DNA of 64,000 nucleotides from positions 1-64,000 of the forward strand of contig NZ_JAAATR010000011.1 in the NCBI RefSeq assembly GCF_009907385.1. The letters are read 5' to 3'. Source of the DNA: Atlantibacter hermannii (GTDB lineage Bacteria; Pseudomonadota; Gammaproteobacteria; Enterobacterales; Enterobacteriaceae). Made by a program: the position numbers and the translations under genes. The notes under the pieces are model-generated. The model was not told the origin of the DNA, made no database searches, and was given only the letters and a program-made list of their open reading frames with translations. Positions 1-9,084 of this stretch are shown here, in pieces. How positions within the stretch are numbered: position 1 is the first letter of the stretch; the number at the start of each line of letters is the position of its first letter.

Positions 1-3000
1 CCCTTTCAGGGTTGCCGTGTACACACCGGTATTGCCGGTTTCGGCAATACTGCTCACCGTCACTTTGCCGTCAGTCGGCGTGGCGTTGCTGCTGTTCTTG
101 ACAGCAAAGACCAGGCTTGTCGCGATCCCGCTGATGGCATTGCCGTCCGCGTCTTTCGCGGTAAATGTCAGGGTGCTAATGGCGGTATTATCGGCCGCAA
201 TGGACTTCGGCGAAGCGCCAAAGGTGGATTGCGCCCCGTCCGGTGTGGTGCCAGCGGTAAATATCACACTGTCGCTCAGGCTTCCAAGCGCATTACCATT
301 AAACTGAGGAACGACTGTTAAAGTGTCTGCAACCCTGGCTTTCAATGTGGCGATATATGTACCTGGTGTTGCAGTCTCAACCACTCCGCTGACTGTTGCA
401 TCTCCGGTGGTCAGCGCGGCTCCATGGCTGTCAGTGACCTTAATACTCAGGCTGCTGGCGATTCCTGCAATGATGTTCCCACCAGAATCTTTCGCGATAA
501 GCGTTAACGTACTTGTCGCCGTGTTATCTGCCGTCAGTGTTTTCGGGCTGGCAGAGAACGTTGACTGTCCGGCATCAGGTATCAGCCCCGCTTTTAAGGT
601 CACTGTCGCGTTGAGATTGCCAATCCCGTTTCCACTGTATTGAGGTGTAATGAAATACGCGCCAGCATGCGCACCTTTAAGGGTCGCAACATAAGTGCCC
701 GGCGTAGAGGCTTCCGTTATATTACTGACCAGAACCGAACCCGCGGCAGGGGGAATACCCTGAATATCGGTTACACTAAAGATCAGAGCATTGGCAATGC
801 CGGTAATCATATTGCCGTTCGTATCTTTAGCAACCAGCGTCAGGATACTGGTCTGCGTATTATCCGCTTCAATAGTATCCGGGCTGGCAGTAAATGTGGA
901 TTGCGTCGCATCAGGCGTCGTCCCACCCGTCAGGGTCACCGTATCATTCAGGGTGCCAATGGCGCTGCCGCTGAACAATGGCTGGACTTTATACGCATCC
1001 GCCAGAATCCCTTTCAGGGTTGCCGTATAGATCCCCGGCGTGGCGGTTTCGGTAAAGTTACTCACAGTGATTTTGCCAGGCGCAGGTATGCTACCGTTGC
1101 TTGATGCAACGTACAGACTCAATTTATCTGCATTGCCGGTCAGGGCGTTACCACTGGCATCTTTAATAGCAAGCGTGAGGGTGCTGGTAGCAGTGTTGTC
1201 AGCAGCGATCACTTTCGGGTTTGCGCTGAAAGAGGACTGCCCTGCGTCAGGTGTAGCCTTAACAATAAATACCCGGCTGGATGAAAGCGTGATGTTCCTG
1301 ACGGTGGGTGTCAGGGTCACTATTTCATTTTTTGTGCCAGCGGTTACCGTGACGTCATAAACACCAGGTGATTTGCGTGAGAACGTTGAAACGGTTGCTT
1401 CTACAGGTGGGGTGGTTCTGTCCGCTGCTAATAATGTGTTGTTATCTTTATGCGTAACCGCCAGGCTGATATCAGCCACCGGGACATCAACCAACTGCTT
1501 CTGACCGTCTTTTAAGGTTAACTCAACAATAGCTATGCTTTTACTATCAGCAGGTAACCAGGCATCGTTCGACTGCGCACTGCCCGCTTGTACAGGTTTA
1601 AATGTTGACTCTATGTTGCTGATTTCTGAAGGACTGACAGTAACCTGAGTTTCAGATGGATCAGAATGGTTGCCTTTTTTATCTATTGCCACACCCGTTA
1701 TAAAATAGGTGTTCATCGCCCCTTCGCCGTACTGATACGGAGGAAGGATAACGCTGTAGTCAGAGCCTGACGTGTTCACTACGCTACCTCCCGCAGCCAA
1801 AAGCGCAGGGGCAGACCAGTCAATGCTTTTTAAGCCATGGGAAGAGGTGACAGAAACACCTAATGATTTTTGCTCACCACCAAAGCCCGTAATTAAACCC
1901 ACAGTGTGGAGACGAATAATTTCTTTCTTACGGTATTCCAGAATGATGTTGTTATTACGTTCAACCAAATCATAACGACTTCCATTCAAACTACGCATAG
2001 CAGCAACGTTGTCGGGATCAACCTGATGCTGCCAGGGGACGCCTAATTGATAATTCATCTGGAGACCGACGCGGGTTTCATTTTCGCCCGCACTACCCTG
2101 ACTTTGTTCGGCGTTCATGGTTAACAGCGGAACAGGCGTATAATTGACACCTATCGTAACGGCGTGAGGATCGCGCTGACGCTCATCTTTGCTGAATAAT
2201 GCGACCTCATCACCATAATACTGTTCGTAAGTGATTTTACCGCCTAATTGCGGCAGCGCAGGGAGCCATGCTTCAGCGCGAATATCCCAGCCATTGGCCG
2301 GGCGTTCTTCATAATCATCAAAATCTTTTGAATCTTTCCACCCTGTAAGCCGCTGATAACCGTTAGCGCCTAATTTCAGGTAGTCGCGGCCATATTCAAG
2401 CCCCAATCCCCAGCGAGAATGATTGCGGGAGAGATCGTGATCGAAAAAGGTGTTCCCCCCCACCATATAATCATCTGCGAAATAGCGCAGACCAACGCCA
2501 AGGTTTGATTGGGTGCGATCATCAGTCCGGTGAATGCTGCCCTGAGTAAAGAAAAGTTTGTCTTTTTGCTCCCAGAGTGGAATTAACAGATCAAACTGAG
2601 AATTTTTAAGAGAGAAATTTTCATCGGCTCCCAACTGAACGCGCGCGGTACCAAAACGGCTAAGCCATTGCTGGGCAGTGCTGCTGGCTTCCCCTGTCGC
2701 CATCCCAAGCGCCAGCGCTCTGGCGCTGTCGCCATGAGGATCGTTACCTAAAAATGATCCCGCCTGTGTCGCATAACCTGCAATTTTTTGTTCCTGCGCG
2801 TCGGAGGGAGAAGCGTTACCGGAGGAAGGTTTCGCTAAAGCAGGTTGTTTACGGGATGAAGAAAGTAAGGGAACATCTATTTCGTCACCTGCGCCAATAC
2901 TGGAAAAACCGTGCGCAAATGTCCGAAACTGGTTCAGCTTACGCAAAGCCTCTACCGTCATATTGTACTTTTTAGCAACTGACTGCACAGACTCGCCGTT

Positions 3001-3195
3001 GCTCAAACGATAGATCGTCGTGCGCTGCGTGTTTTCTTCCACGCTCACTGCTTTTTTCTGCTGCGCATAGGCGATAGCGGGAGAAAACGCAGAGGTTAAA
3101 GGGAAAATGAATTGAATAAGGATATTTAACCAAATAATCCATTTTGCTAAAATATTTTTTCCAGGCAAATAGGCGCTCTGATGCCGCTTAATCAT
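1..3195 (-). CDS. Inverse autotransporter adhesin (intimin/invasin-like), 3' end outside window
   Basis: Outer-membrane adhesin of the intimin/invasin family: an N-terminal beta barrel anchors a surface-exposed chain of Ig-like domains. 1065 codons are open without a stop from ATG at 3195 to the left edge. Visible parts in order: a long basic and hydrophobic signal region (about residues 1-44), a LysM-type peptidoglycan-binding segment (about 55-105), the barrel domain to about residue 400 (RSLNGSRYDLVERNN lies near its end), then Ig-like Big_1-type repeats. Four repeats with a PDAGQSTF-like core recur every ~335 bp (near + positions 227, 561, 897 and 1233). A GAGGG ribosome site lies about 11 nt before the ATG; an ATG five bases further upstream runs straight into TGA. 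No partner gene is visible. The family assignment is firm; the receptor and total length are unknown. Confidence 0.9.
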   Translation of the reverse strand, partial: MIKRHQSAYLPGKNILAKWIIWLNILIQFIFPLTSAFSPAIAYAQQKKAVSVEENTQRTTIYRLSNGESVQSVAKKYNMTVEALRKLNQFRTFAHGFSSIGAGDEIDVPLLSSSRKQPALAKPSSGNASPSDAQEQKIAGYATQAGSFLGNDPHGDSARALALGMATGEASSTAQQWLSRFGTARVQLGADENFSLKNSQFDLLIPLWEQKDKLFFTQGSIHRTDDRTQSNLGVGLRYFADDYMVGGNTFFDHDLSRNHSRWGLGLEYGRDYLKLGANGYQRLTGWKDSKDFDDYEERPANGWDIRAEAWLPALPQLGGKITYEQYYGDEVALFSKDERQRDPHAVTIGVNYTPVPLLTMNAEQSQGSAGENETRVGLQMNYQLGVPWQHQVDPDNVAAMRSLNGSRYDLVERNNNIILEYRKKEIIRLHTVGLITGFGGEQKSLGVSVTSSHGLKSIDWSAPALLAAGGSVVNTSGSDYSVILPPYQYGEGAMNTYFITGVAIDKKGNHSDPSETQVTVSPSEISNIESTFKPVQAGSAQSNDAWLPADSKSIAIVELTLKDGQKQLVDVPVADISLAVTHKDNNTLLAADRTTPPVEATVSTFSRKSPGVYDVTVTAGTKNEIVTLTPTVRNITLSSSRVFIVKATPDAGQSSFSANPKVIAADNTATSTLTLAIKDASGNALTGNADKLSLYVASSNGSIPAPGKITVSNFTETATPGIYTATLKGILADAYKVQPLFSGSAIGTLNDTVTLTGGTTPDATQSTFTASPDTIEADNTQTSILTLVAKDTNGNMITGIANALIFSVTDIQGIPPAAGSVLVSNITEASTPGTYVATLKGAHAGAYFITPQYSGNGIGNLNATVTLKAGLIPDAGQSTFSASPKTLTADNTATSTLTLIAKDSGGNIIAGIASSLSIKVTDSHGAALTTGDATVSGVVETATPGTYIATLKARVADTLTVVPQFNGNALGSLSDSVIFTAGTTPDGAQSTFGASPKSIAADNTAISTLTFTAKDADGNAISGIATSLVFAVKNSSNATPTDGKVTVSSIAETGNTGVYTATLKG

Positions 3196-3948
3196 TTCAT
3201 TTACCCTCTTTAGTATAAATAAACCTTAAAATCCATGGCTAAAAAAATAGAAGTCAATGCTAAAAACTTATTAAAATGTAATAATATTATTTTCGCGCGT
3301 AGATAGTGATAAACATCACTGTCCAAATCAATAGCCAGCCGAAAAATAAGAATATGACCCGTCCAACCGTGACATTTTAATATTTATATTTCAAGTAAAA
3401 GACCTCTTATTAAATAAGAAAAAGACTCCCTCACAGTTTTTTATTAATGAAAACTGTTAGTAGATCTCAAACAACATCATCAATACATTGATATACAAAA
3501 TAGCTACAATTAACGAGAAAATATTTTACAATTCATTATCAATATGAAAATAAATCTAGGGCGAATGATTTTGTACTTTCACTTCAATACCTGTTAGCCG
3601 AGCCATTAAAACGAAAACATAATAATAAAGGGAAAACTTACTGGCTAAACTGCGTTAAGGAATAGTCAGAATTGCGGCATGACGAAGCCTGGCATAGGTA
3701 ACCCATATCCCATTTTTTCAAGCATCACTAATCAGTAAGCGCTTCTGATATCACAGAAATTTCCCTCTGTTATTTAAGATTGCTGCACATGATGACTTAT
3801 AAAATGCGTGTTAAAACTGACTCCTGCTCCCTTACACGATCCTGAGCGCAACGCTGAAACAACCGCATCGACAATATTTTCACTAGCGTATTTATTTACT
3901 TATAGTCGTTAAATAGGTTATGCAAATGGCGGTCATGGCGATTAAAAA
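3196..3948. other. AT-rich intergenic region, no gene found
   Basis: About 750 bp between the adhesin gene and the ghxP terminator. It is markedly more AT-rich than the flanking genes, with many A/T runs, and holds no open frame I can support. It must carry the adhesin promoter. The composition would suit H-NS silencing, which is an inference from base content alone. Confidence 0.5.
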
Positions 3949-3980
3949 GAAAACGCCCGGCTCACAGGCCGGGCGTTTTC
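3949..3980 (-). terminator. Rho-independent terminator of ghxP
   Basis: An 11-12 bp GC-rich stem (AAAACGCCCGG paired with CCGGGCGTTTT, 8-nt loop) is followed on the minus strand by a T-rich tract (TTTTCTTTTTAA), about 25 nt after the ghxP stop. Confidence 0.85.
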
Positions 3981-4005
3981 AGTCGTAATTATTGCTTTAA
4001 AAAAA

Positions 4006-5352
4006 TTAAATCGCCCAACCGCCCGCGTAGAACGCCACCAGCGCGATAGCAATGATCACGGTGCCGATGTTGAGCTTGCGCCACTCGCCGGAGACCAGAC
4101 GACCAATCACCAGAGAGGCGAAGCCGATCATGATGCCGGTTACGATGTTGCAGGTCAGCACGATAAACACGGCGGTGATCAGGCCGGACATGGCGTCAAC
4201 GAAATCGGCAAAATCGATTTTCGCCACGTTGCTCAGCATCAGCAGGCCGACATACATCAGCGCAGGCGCAGTCGCGTAAGCCGGCACCAGGTAGGAGAGC
4301 GGAGACAGAAACAGGATCAGCAGGAACAGCACGCCAACGGTGATCGCCGTCAGGCCGGTTTTGCCGCCCGCCGCCGTACCCGCTGCCGATTCGATATACA
4401 CCGCGGCAGGCGCTGCGCCCACCAGGCCGGAGAACACGCTGCTCAGGGAGTCAGTGGTCAGCGCTTTGCCGCCATCAATAATCTGCCCGTCTTTATCCAG
4501 CAGATTTGCCTGTCCGGCTACCGCGCGAATAGTCCCGGTGGCATCAAACACCGCCGTCATTACCAGCGCCAGTACGCTTGGGATCACCACCGGGTTCAGC
4601 GCGCCCATGATGTCCAGGCTGCCGATCAGCGAATTGCCGTTTTCATCGCTCAGCGACGGCATCGCGAACAGGCCGGAGAACTTCACGCTCGGATCGAAAA
4701 TCAGGCCAACGATAGATACGCCGATGATGGTCAGCAGAATGCCGCCCGGCACTTTTAATTTCTCAAGACCAATAATCACCGCCAGGCCAATCAGCGACAT
4801 GATCACCGGGAAGCTGGCGAAGTGGCCTAACGCCACCGGCAAGCCGTCCAGCGGGTTTTTGATAACCAGGCCCACGCCGTTCGCCGCAATCAGCAGCAGG
4901 AACAGGCCGATACCGATGCCGGTGCCGTGGGCGATGCCCTGCGGCAGGTTGCGTAAGATCCAGCTACGGATGCCGGTGGCGGAAATAATGGTAAACAGCA
5001 CGCCCATCAGGAACACCGCGCCTAAGGCAACCGGCACGCTGATTTGCTGGCCCAGCACCAGGCTGAACGCGGTAAAGGCGGTTAAGGAGATGGCGCAACC
5101 GATAGCCAGCGGCAGGTTGGCCCACAGGCCCATCAGCAATGAACCGATACCGGCAACCAGACAGGTGGCAACGAAAACGGCGGCTGGCGGAAAGCCCGCT
5201 TTACCCAGCATGCCCGGAACCACGATAACGGAATAAACCATGGCCAAAAAGGTGGTGAGGCCTGCAACGATTTCCTGACGAACGGTACTGCCGCGTGCAG
5301 AAACCTTAAACCAGGCATCAAGCGAGCCGGTACGCGCAGATGGCGTAGACAT
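4006..5352 (-). CDS. ghxP: Guanine/hypoxanthine permease GhxP
   Basis: Inner-membrane proton-linked importer of guanine and hypoxanthine (NCS2/AzgA-type family), feeding purine salvage. The 448-residue product matches E. coli GhxP (YjcD) almost throughout, with many hydrophobic membrane segments and the family stretches [15 protein letters not shown] and [17 protein letters not shown]. The start at 5352 (MSTPSARTG) is chosen because it matches the E. coli protein and has AGGGGAT upstream; the frame is open 17 codons further but that stretch is not conserved. It is transcribed alone, downstream of a GST gene. Two PurR-like sequences upstream (5467-5482 and 5611-5626) fit purine repression. Confidence 0.95.
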   Translation of the reverse strand: MSTPSARTGSLDAWFKVSARGSTVRQEIVAGLTTFLAMVYSVIVVPGMLGKAGFPPAAVFVATCLVAGIGSLLMGLWANLPLAIGCAISLTAFTAFSLVLGQQISVPVALGAVFLMGVLFTIISATGIRSWILRNLPQGIAHGTGIGIGLFLLLIAANGVGLVIKNPLDGLPVALGHFASFPVIMSLIGLAVIIGLEKLKVPGGILLTIIGVSIVGLIFDPSVKFSGLFAMPSLSDENGNSLIGSLDIMGALNPVVIPSVLALVMTAVFDATGTIRAVAGQANLLDKDGQIIDGGKALTTDSLSSVFSGLVGAAPAAVYIESAAGTAAGGKTGLTAITVGVLFLLILFLSPLSYLVPAYATAPALMYVGLLMLSNVAKIDFADFVDAMSGLITAVFIVLTCNIVTGIMIGFASLVIGRLVSGEWRKLNIGTVIIAIALVAFYAGGWAI

Positions 5353-5466
5353 AGAAACATCCCCTGAGAATTTTTGTAGTTCGTTTTTATGCGTGGTGGA
5401 CAACCCGCTGCCAGCTAAACGTCAGATCCCTGTGCTCAATGAGTGACAAATGGGTGGGGTCACAAT

Positions 5467-5482
5467 AAGCAAACGTTTAACT
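5467..5482. promoter_or_regulatory. Candidate PurR operator upstream of ghxP
   Basis: AAGCAAACGTTTAACT matches 12 of 16 positions of the PurR consensus ACGCAAACGTTTGCGT, including the whole GCAAACGTTT core. It lies about 115 bp before the ghxP start. PurR control of ghxP is known in E. coli; binding here is inferred. Confidence 0.5.
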
Positions 5483-5610
5483 CCGCGCATAGAAAACGGT
5501 GCGTAAAATTAAGGCAAACGATTATCCAGCCTTGTGACGGGGTATTTCAACTTAACTTTGCCGCTTTTCGCGAAAAATTCATCCAGGTGATGATTTCTTC
5601 ACCGACAAAT

Positions 5611-5626
5611 GCGCAAACGTTATCGT
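5611..5626. promoter_or_regulatory. Second PurR-like sequence upstream of ghxP
   Basis: GCGCAAACGTTATCGT matches 13 of 16 positions of the PurR consensus. It lies about 260 bp before ghxP and just beyond the 3' end of the GST gene, so its distance makes a direct role less certain than for the proximal site. Confidence 0.4.
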
Positions 5627-5636
5627 CGATGCGCAA

Positions 5637-5670
5637 GGCCATCACAAAATCTGCTCATTTTGTGATGGCC
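5637..5670. repeat. Perfect 14-bp inverted repeat after the GST gene
   Basis: GGCCATCACAAAAT and ATTTTGTGATGGCC flank a 6-nt loop, 13 nt beyond the GST stop codon. It is placed like a terminator, but no T-run follows on either strand, so it may instead stabilise the mRNA end or bind a protein. Confidence 0.6.
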
Positions 5671-5682
5671 GTGAATGCGGAA

Positions 5683-6351
5683 TTAGCCGCCGGGCAGCGA
5701 AAAAGGCCCGCCTTTGGTGATGGCGCGCTGCCAGGCCGGTCGCTGTTCGAAACGCTGCTTCCAGCGCTGAAGATTGGGCAAATTATCAATCCCGCCCCGG
5801 GTCAGCAAGGCAATGACGGGAAAACTCATCTGGATGTCCGCCATACTAAAGCGATCCCCGGCAAACCATTCACGGCTTTCCAGCGATTGCTCGATAAATT
5901 GCGCATGGGTAGCGAGCTGCTTATTCAGATAGCCTTTTTGCACGCCCTGCCCCAACAGTTTACCCACGGTGCGAAAGCCAAACGGAACCGGCGATTTACC
6001 AAGGCTGCTGAACACCAGCTTCATCATCAGCAACGGCATCAGCGATCCCTCTGCATAGTGCAGCCAGAAGCGGTAATCAATTTTTCCCTGGGCATCGGCA
6101 GGCTTGAGTTGCCCCTGGGTATCGTAGGTTTCCTGCAGGTATTCCAGGATTGCACCGGATTCCGCCAGCACAAATCCTTCATCTTCCAGCACCGGCGATT
6201 TGCCCAGCGGGTGCACTTTTTTCAGCGCAGGCGGCGCCATCATCGTGGGTTCACGCTGGTAGCGAACAATCTGGTAGGGCAAATTGAGCTCTTCCAGCGC
6301 GCAAAGGATACGCTGCGATCGGGAGTTATTCAGGTGATGCACAGTCAGCAT
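5683..6351 (-). CDS. Glutathione S-transferase family protein
   Basis: Predicted cytosolic enzyme conjugating glutathione to electrophiles. The 222-residue product has an N-terminal thioredoxin-like GST domain (about residues 1-80) with NNSRSQRILCALEEL near the start, the cis-proline region LGKSPVLED, and the glutathione gamma-glutamyl binding motif ESGAI near residue 67. A helical C-terminal domain follows, with FAGDRFSMADIQMSFP containing the conserved N-cap Asp. A related gene sits at the same place, beside soxR, in Salmonella but not in E. coli K-12. The neighbouring soxRS genes suggest a role in redox or xenobiotic stress, but no SoxS site was identified and the substrate is unknown. Confidence 0.9.
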   Translation of the reverse strand: MLTVHHLNNSRSQRILCALEELNLPYQIVRYQREPTMMAPPALKKVHPLGKSPVLEDEGFVLAESGAILEYLQETYDTQGQLKPADAQGKIDYRFWLHYAEGSLMPLLMMKLVFSSLGKSPVPFGFRTVGKLLGQGVQKGYLNKQLATHAQFIEQSLESREWFAGDRFSMADIQMSFPVIALLTRGGIDNLPNLQRWKQRFEQRPAWQRAITKGGPFSLPGG

Positions 6352-6475
6352 GGCAAGTTCTCATCGCGAGTTAGTTAATTTAACTATAGAAAATTGCGGC
6401 AAGTTGTCGCAAAAGTTAGTGCAAAAAACCGCCAGTATGGCTGGAAGAAACAGAGGCCAGGGATATACTCAAATT

Positions 6476-6617
6476 ATCGGTGCAAACCGGAACCTCCTGA
6501 GAGACTACGATTGAGGGGCGCCGACGTCGGGGGAGACCCTCCCGTGAGAAAGCGGGATACTGATAAAGACAAAGACCGGAACCAAACTAAAGCGCCGCAG
6601 TTGGCGCTTTAGTTTTT
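6476..6617 (+). ncRNA. sraL: Small RNA SraL (RyjA)
   Basis: Between soxR and the GST gene lies a ~140-nt unit with the location, orientation and strong sequence resemblance of SraL/RyjA as I recall it. A TATACT -10 element is at 6464-6469, so transcription should start near 6476. The unit ends in a strong terminator: a stem of AACTAAAGCGCC with GGCGCTTTAGTT (6584-6613) followed by seven T. SraL is an Hfq-associated sRNA reported to repress trigger factor (tig) in Salmonella. It runs toward soxR and its terminator touches the soxR stop codon. Ends are estimated from sequence only. Confidence 0.8.
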
Positions 6618-7082
6618 TTAGTGCTCGCTCTCTTCCAGCAATCGCGCGCCAGTCCCTTCCTGCCCCAACCGATCCTCCGGGTTACGCAACGGGCAGTCGC
6701 TACGCGACAGACAGCCGCAGCCGATACAACCATCCAGTTCATCGCGCAACGAGGTTAGTGTCTGGATCCGTCGATCCAGTTCTTCCCGCCAGCGTGACGA
6801 AAGCTGCTGCCACTCCTTCGGACTGATGGAATGCCCTTCGGGCAATACGCTGAGCGCCTGGTTAATGGTGGCGAGCGGGATACCAATCCGCTGAGCGATT
6901 TTAATGATCGCCACATAGCGCAGTACGTCACGTTTATAGCGCCGCTGGTTTCCCGCATTGCGGGTACTTTTAATCAGCCCTTTGCTCTCATAAAAATGCA
7001 GCGCGGACACCGCGACACCGCTGCGCTTTGCCACTTCGCCGGGCGTCAGAAAGGGTTTAATGCGCGGTTTTTTCTTCTCCAT
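6618..7082 (-). CDS. soxR: Redox-sensitive transcriptional activator SoxR
   Basis: MerR-family homodimeric regulator that activates soxS when its [2Fe-2S] cluster is oxidised by redox-cycling agents. The 154 residues have the E. coli length. The N-terminal winged helix ([20 protein letters not shown], about residues 13-32) binds DNA, a long dimerisation helix follows, and the cluster motif [12 protein letters not shown] supplies four Cys at about 119, 122, 124 and 130. It is divergent from soxS across an 83-bp promoter region containing the SoxR operator. The stop codon lies in the T-run of the convergent sraL terminator. Confidence 0.98.
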   Translation of the reverse strand: MEKKKPRIKPFLTPGEVAKRSGVAVSALHFYESKGLIKSTRNAGNQRRYKRDVLRYVAIIKIAQRIGIPLATINQALSVLPEGHSISPKEWQQLSSRWREELDRRIQTLTSLRDELDGCIGCGCLSRSDCPLRNPEDRLGQEGTGARLLEESEH

Positions 7083-7087
7083 AACGC

Positions 7088-7118
7088 TTTACCTCAAGTT
7101 AACTTGAGGAATTATACT
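7088..7118 (+). promoter_or_regulatory. soxS promoter with SoxR operator
   Basis: The perfect palindrome CCTCAAGTTAACTTGAGG (7092-7109) lies between a -35 TTTACC (7088-7093) and a -10 TATACT (7113-7118). The spacer is 19 bp, the overlong spacing typical of MerR-family promoters that are activated by DNA distortion. It is essentially the E. coli soxS promoter. Confidence 0.95.
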
Positions 7119-7165
7119 CGCCGCCAATGAGAACGACTATCGATAACTGACGATAAGGGGCGCTT

Positions 7166-7558
7166 ATGTCACATCCGGAAATTATCAGCACACTGATTGA
7201 ATGGATCGATGAGCATATTGACCAACCGCTGAATATCGACGTGGTGGCGAAAAAATCTGGTTATTCAAAGTGGTACTTACAGCGGATGTTCCGCACCGTG
7301 ATGCGACAGTCGCTCGGGGAGTATATTCGTCAACGCCGGTTATCGATGGCGGCAGAAGCGCTGCGTAATACGCGGCGGCCTATTTTTGATATCGCGATGG
7401 ATCACGGGTACGTGTCACAGCAGACCTTTTCGCGCGTGTTCCGCCGGGAATACGACATTACGCCGACCGACTACCGCCTTCAGACCAGAGTGGCGGGATT
7501 AGCTTCCCGTAATAACGTCTTAACTTCAGGCTCATATACCCAGCTGATGAGCTCATGA
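7166..7558 (+). CDS. soxS: Superoxide response activator SoxS, C-terminally extended
   Basis: AraC/XylS-family activator of the superoxide regulon. The first ~105 residues align with the two helix-turn-helix motifs of the 107-residue E. coli SoxS (SGYSKWYLQRMFR and DIAMDHGYVSQQTFSRVFRR). Where E. coli SoxS stops after DYRHRL, this frame continues DYRLQTRVAGLASRN and on to residue 130, about 23-25 residues longer. The extension overlaps the last 79 bp of the convergent pdeC gene. The start has an AAGGGGCG ribosome site and follows the SoxR-controlled promoter. The extension has no recognisable motif and could result from loss of the original stop. Function is otherwise certain from the conserved core. 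Confidence 0.95.
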   Translation: MSHPEIISTLIEWIDEHIDQPLNIDVVAKKSGYSKWYLQRMFRTVMRQSLGEYIRQRRLSMAAEALRNTRRPIFDIAMDHGYVSQQTFSRVFRREYDITPTDYRLQTRVAGLASRNNVLTSGSYTQLMSS

Positions 7559-9084
7559 GGCGACATCGCCTTCGCGAAATACCACCCCTGACAAAACTGC
7601 ACGTTACGCTTTAACAGCCAGCTAATTTGCTCAGGGGTCTCCACCCCTTCGGCAATAATCTTCAGGCGCAGGCTTTGCGCCATTTCAATAATATGCTCAA
7701 CGATTAAATGACTGGTGCTGTTGGTGGTCAGCGTATCGATAAAGGTTTTATCGATTTTCAGCATATCGACATTCAGCGAGTACAGATTATGAAGGTTGGA
7801 ATAGCCGGTCCCGAAATCATCGATGGCAATTTCAAAGCCTGAGCGGCGGAAAGCCTGTACCACCGGCGCGGTTTTGGTCACATCAATCACGCCGCGCTCG
7901 GTGACTTCGATTTTGATTTGCTGCGCTTTAACGCCAAATTGACGGTTTTTCTGTTCGATCAGCGCGATCAGCCGCGCAGAGTGAAAATCCGATGCAGAGA
8001 GGTTAATGGAAATATACAGTTCTGGATGGGCCGCTAAAAACGCGCCCAGATCCTGATACAACTCTTCGATAACGTAATCGGTAACCCGGGCAATCAGCCC
8101 CTCTTTTTCCGCCAGCGGAATAAACTCAACCGGGCTCATTACCGGGCCATTAAATCCGGGCCACCGCAATAACGCTTCAGCGCCGACGCAGGTCCCGTTT
8201 TTAATGTCGACTATCGGTTGATAATGGAGGCAAAGCTGTCGCTTTTGCAGCGCGCGCTGTAGCAAACGAGCAGGCGAATTAAACTGCTGGCGGGTGCGTG
8301 ACCACATCAACAGAATAATCACGCTGCAAATGAGCCCCAGCGGCAGTGTCAGGGTAATTTGATGATACCATTCCTGGAATATACGCTGCGAACTGGTCGA
8401 GACAATAATGGCGATCGGGCGCACACTGGATTGCGCAATGGCATAATAGCGATCGTCGACCTGGAAATTGCGGTCTTTATTGCGAATTAACTGGTCGAAT
8501 AATTTCGCGTCGACCTGCTGGCTTAACGAAAAGAATTCATTCGTTACGGTATCAAACAAGCCAAACTGTAAATGGCTGTCCGTAGACATCACTTCACTAT
8601 AGGAAAGGGGATTCACTACCGCGACATAATTCCCTTTACGCATATAAACCATTTTATGCCCGGAATAAAATGGCGTGTCGCGGTAATAGTAGATCGCTAT
8701 ATTAGTGCTGCGCGTATAATTTGCCGCATCCATGATCCAGTGTTGCTTCATGGTCATTGCCGTCGAACATTGAAATTCATCTTCATTGGCATAAATCAAA
8801 TCAGCCACATAAAGATGACCGCGCACGATATTCAGCATATTCGCTCGATGGTCCGCAGAACATATTAAACCAGGCCAGCTAAGTGCTTCTTCGCGCGCAG
8901 AATCAACGTCTTTGATAACAATTTCAGTTTTGTCGAGTACTAATTGCGCAAACGCGTGGAGGTGATCACGGGTATCACTAATTGCACGCAGATGCGCTAA
9001 CCACAGGGCAAGCGCGACAGGAAGCAGCACCACGAGTGTAATGCCTGCCAGTCGTAACGCGTTTTTTCGTGCCCTGAAATTCAT
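7480..9084 (-). CDS. pdeC: c-di-GMP phosphodiesterase PdeC (CSS motif and EAL domain)
   Basis: Inner-membrane enzyme that hydrolyses cyclic-di-GMP, lowering its level and favouring motility over biofilm. Layout of the 534 residues: a membrane helix (about 10-30), a periplasmic CSS-motif sensor domain with conserved Cys (GLICSADH, FQCSTAM), a second helix (about 240-260), and a cytoplasmic EAL domain with GAEALLRW, NLSASDF, IDDFGTGYSNL, KIDKTF and EGVET intact, so it should be active. The sensor half is clearly diverged from E. coli PdeC while the EAL domain is well conserved. Its 3' end overlaps convergent soxS by 79 bp. In Klebsiella this gene (yjcC) is reported to respond to oxidative stress. 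Confidence 0.93.
   Translation of the reverse strand: MNFRARKNALRLAGITLVVLLPVALALWLAHLRAISDTRDHLHAFAQLVLDKTEIVIKDVDSAREEALSWPGLICSADHRANMLNIVRGHLYVADLIYANEDEFQCSTAMTMKQHWIMDAANYTRSTNIAIYYYRDTPFYSGHKMVYMRKGNYVAVVNPLSYSEVMSTDSHLQFGLFDTVTNEFFSLSQQVDAKLFDQLIRNKDRNFQVDDRYYAIAQSSVRPIAIIVSTSSQRIFQEWYHQITLTLPLGLICSVIILLMWSRTRQQFNSPARLLQRALQKRQLCLHYQPIVDIKNGTCVGAEALLRWPGFNGPVMSPVEFIPLAEKEGLIARVTDYVIEELYQDLGAFLAAHPELYISINLSASDFHSARLIALIEQKNRQFGVKAQQIKIEVTERGVIDVTKTAPVVQAFRRSGFEIAIDDFGTGYSNLHNLYSLNVDMLKIDKTFIDTLTTNSTSHLIVEHIIEMAQSLRLKIIAEGVETPEQISWLLKRNVQFCQGWYFAKAMSPHELISWVYEPEVKTLLREANPATLV

Noticed and set aside
4340-5236. 298-codon open frame antisense to ghxP
   Set aside because: Low-complexity Pro/Ser/Ile composition typical of reverse complement of membrane-protein codons.
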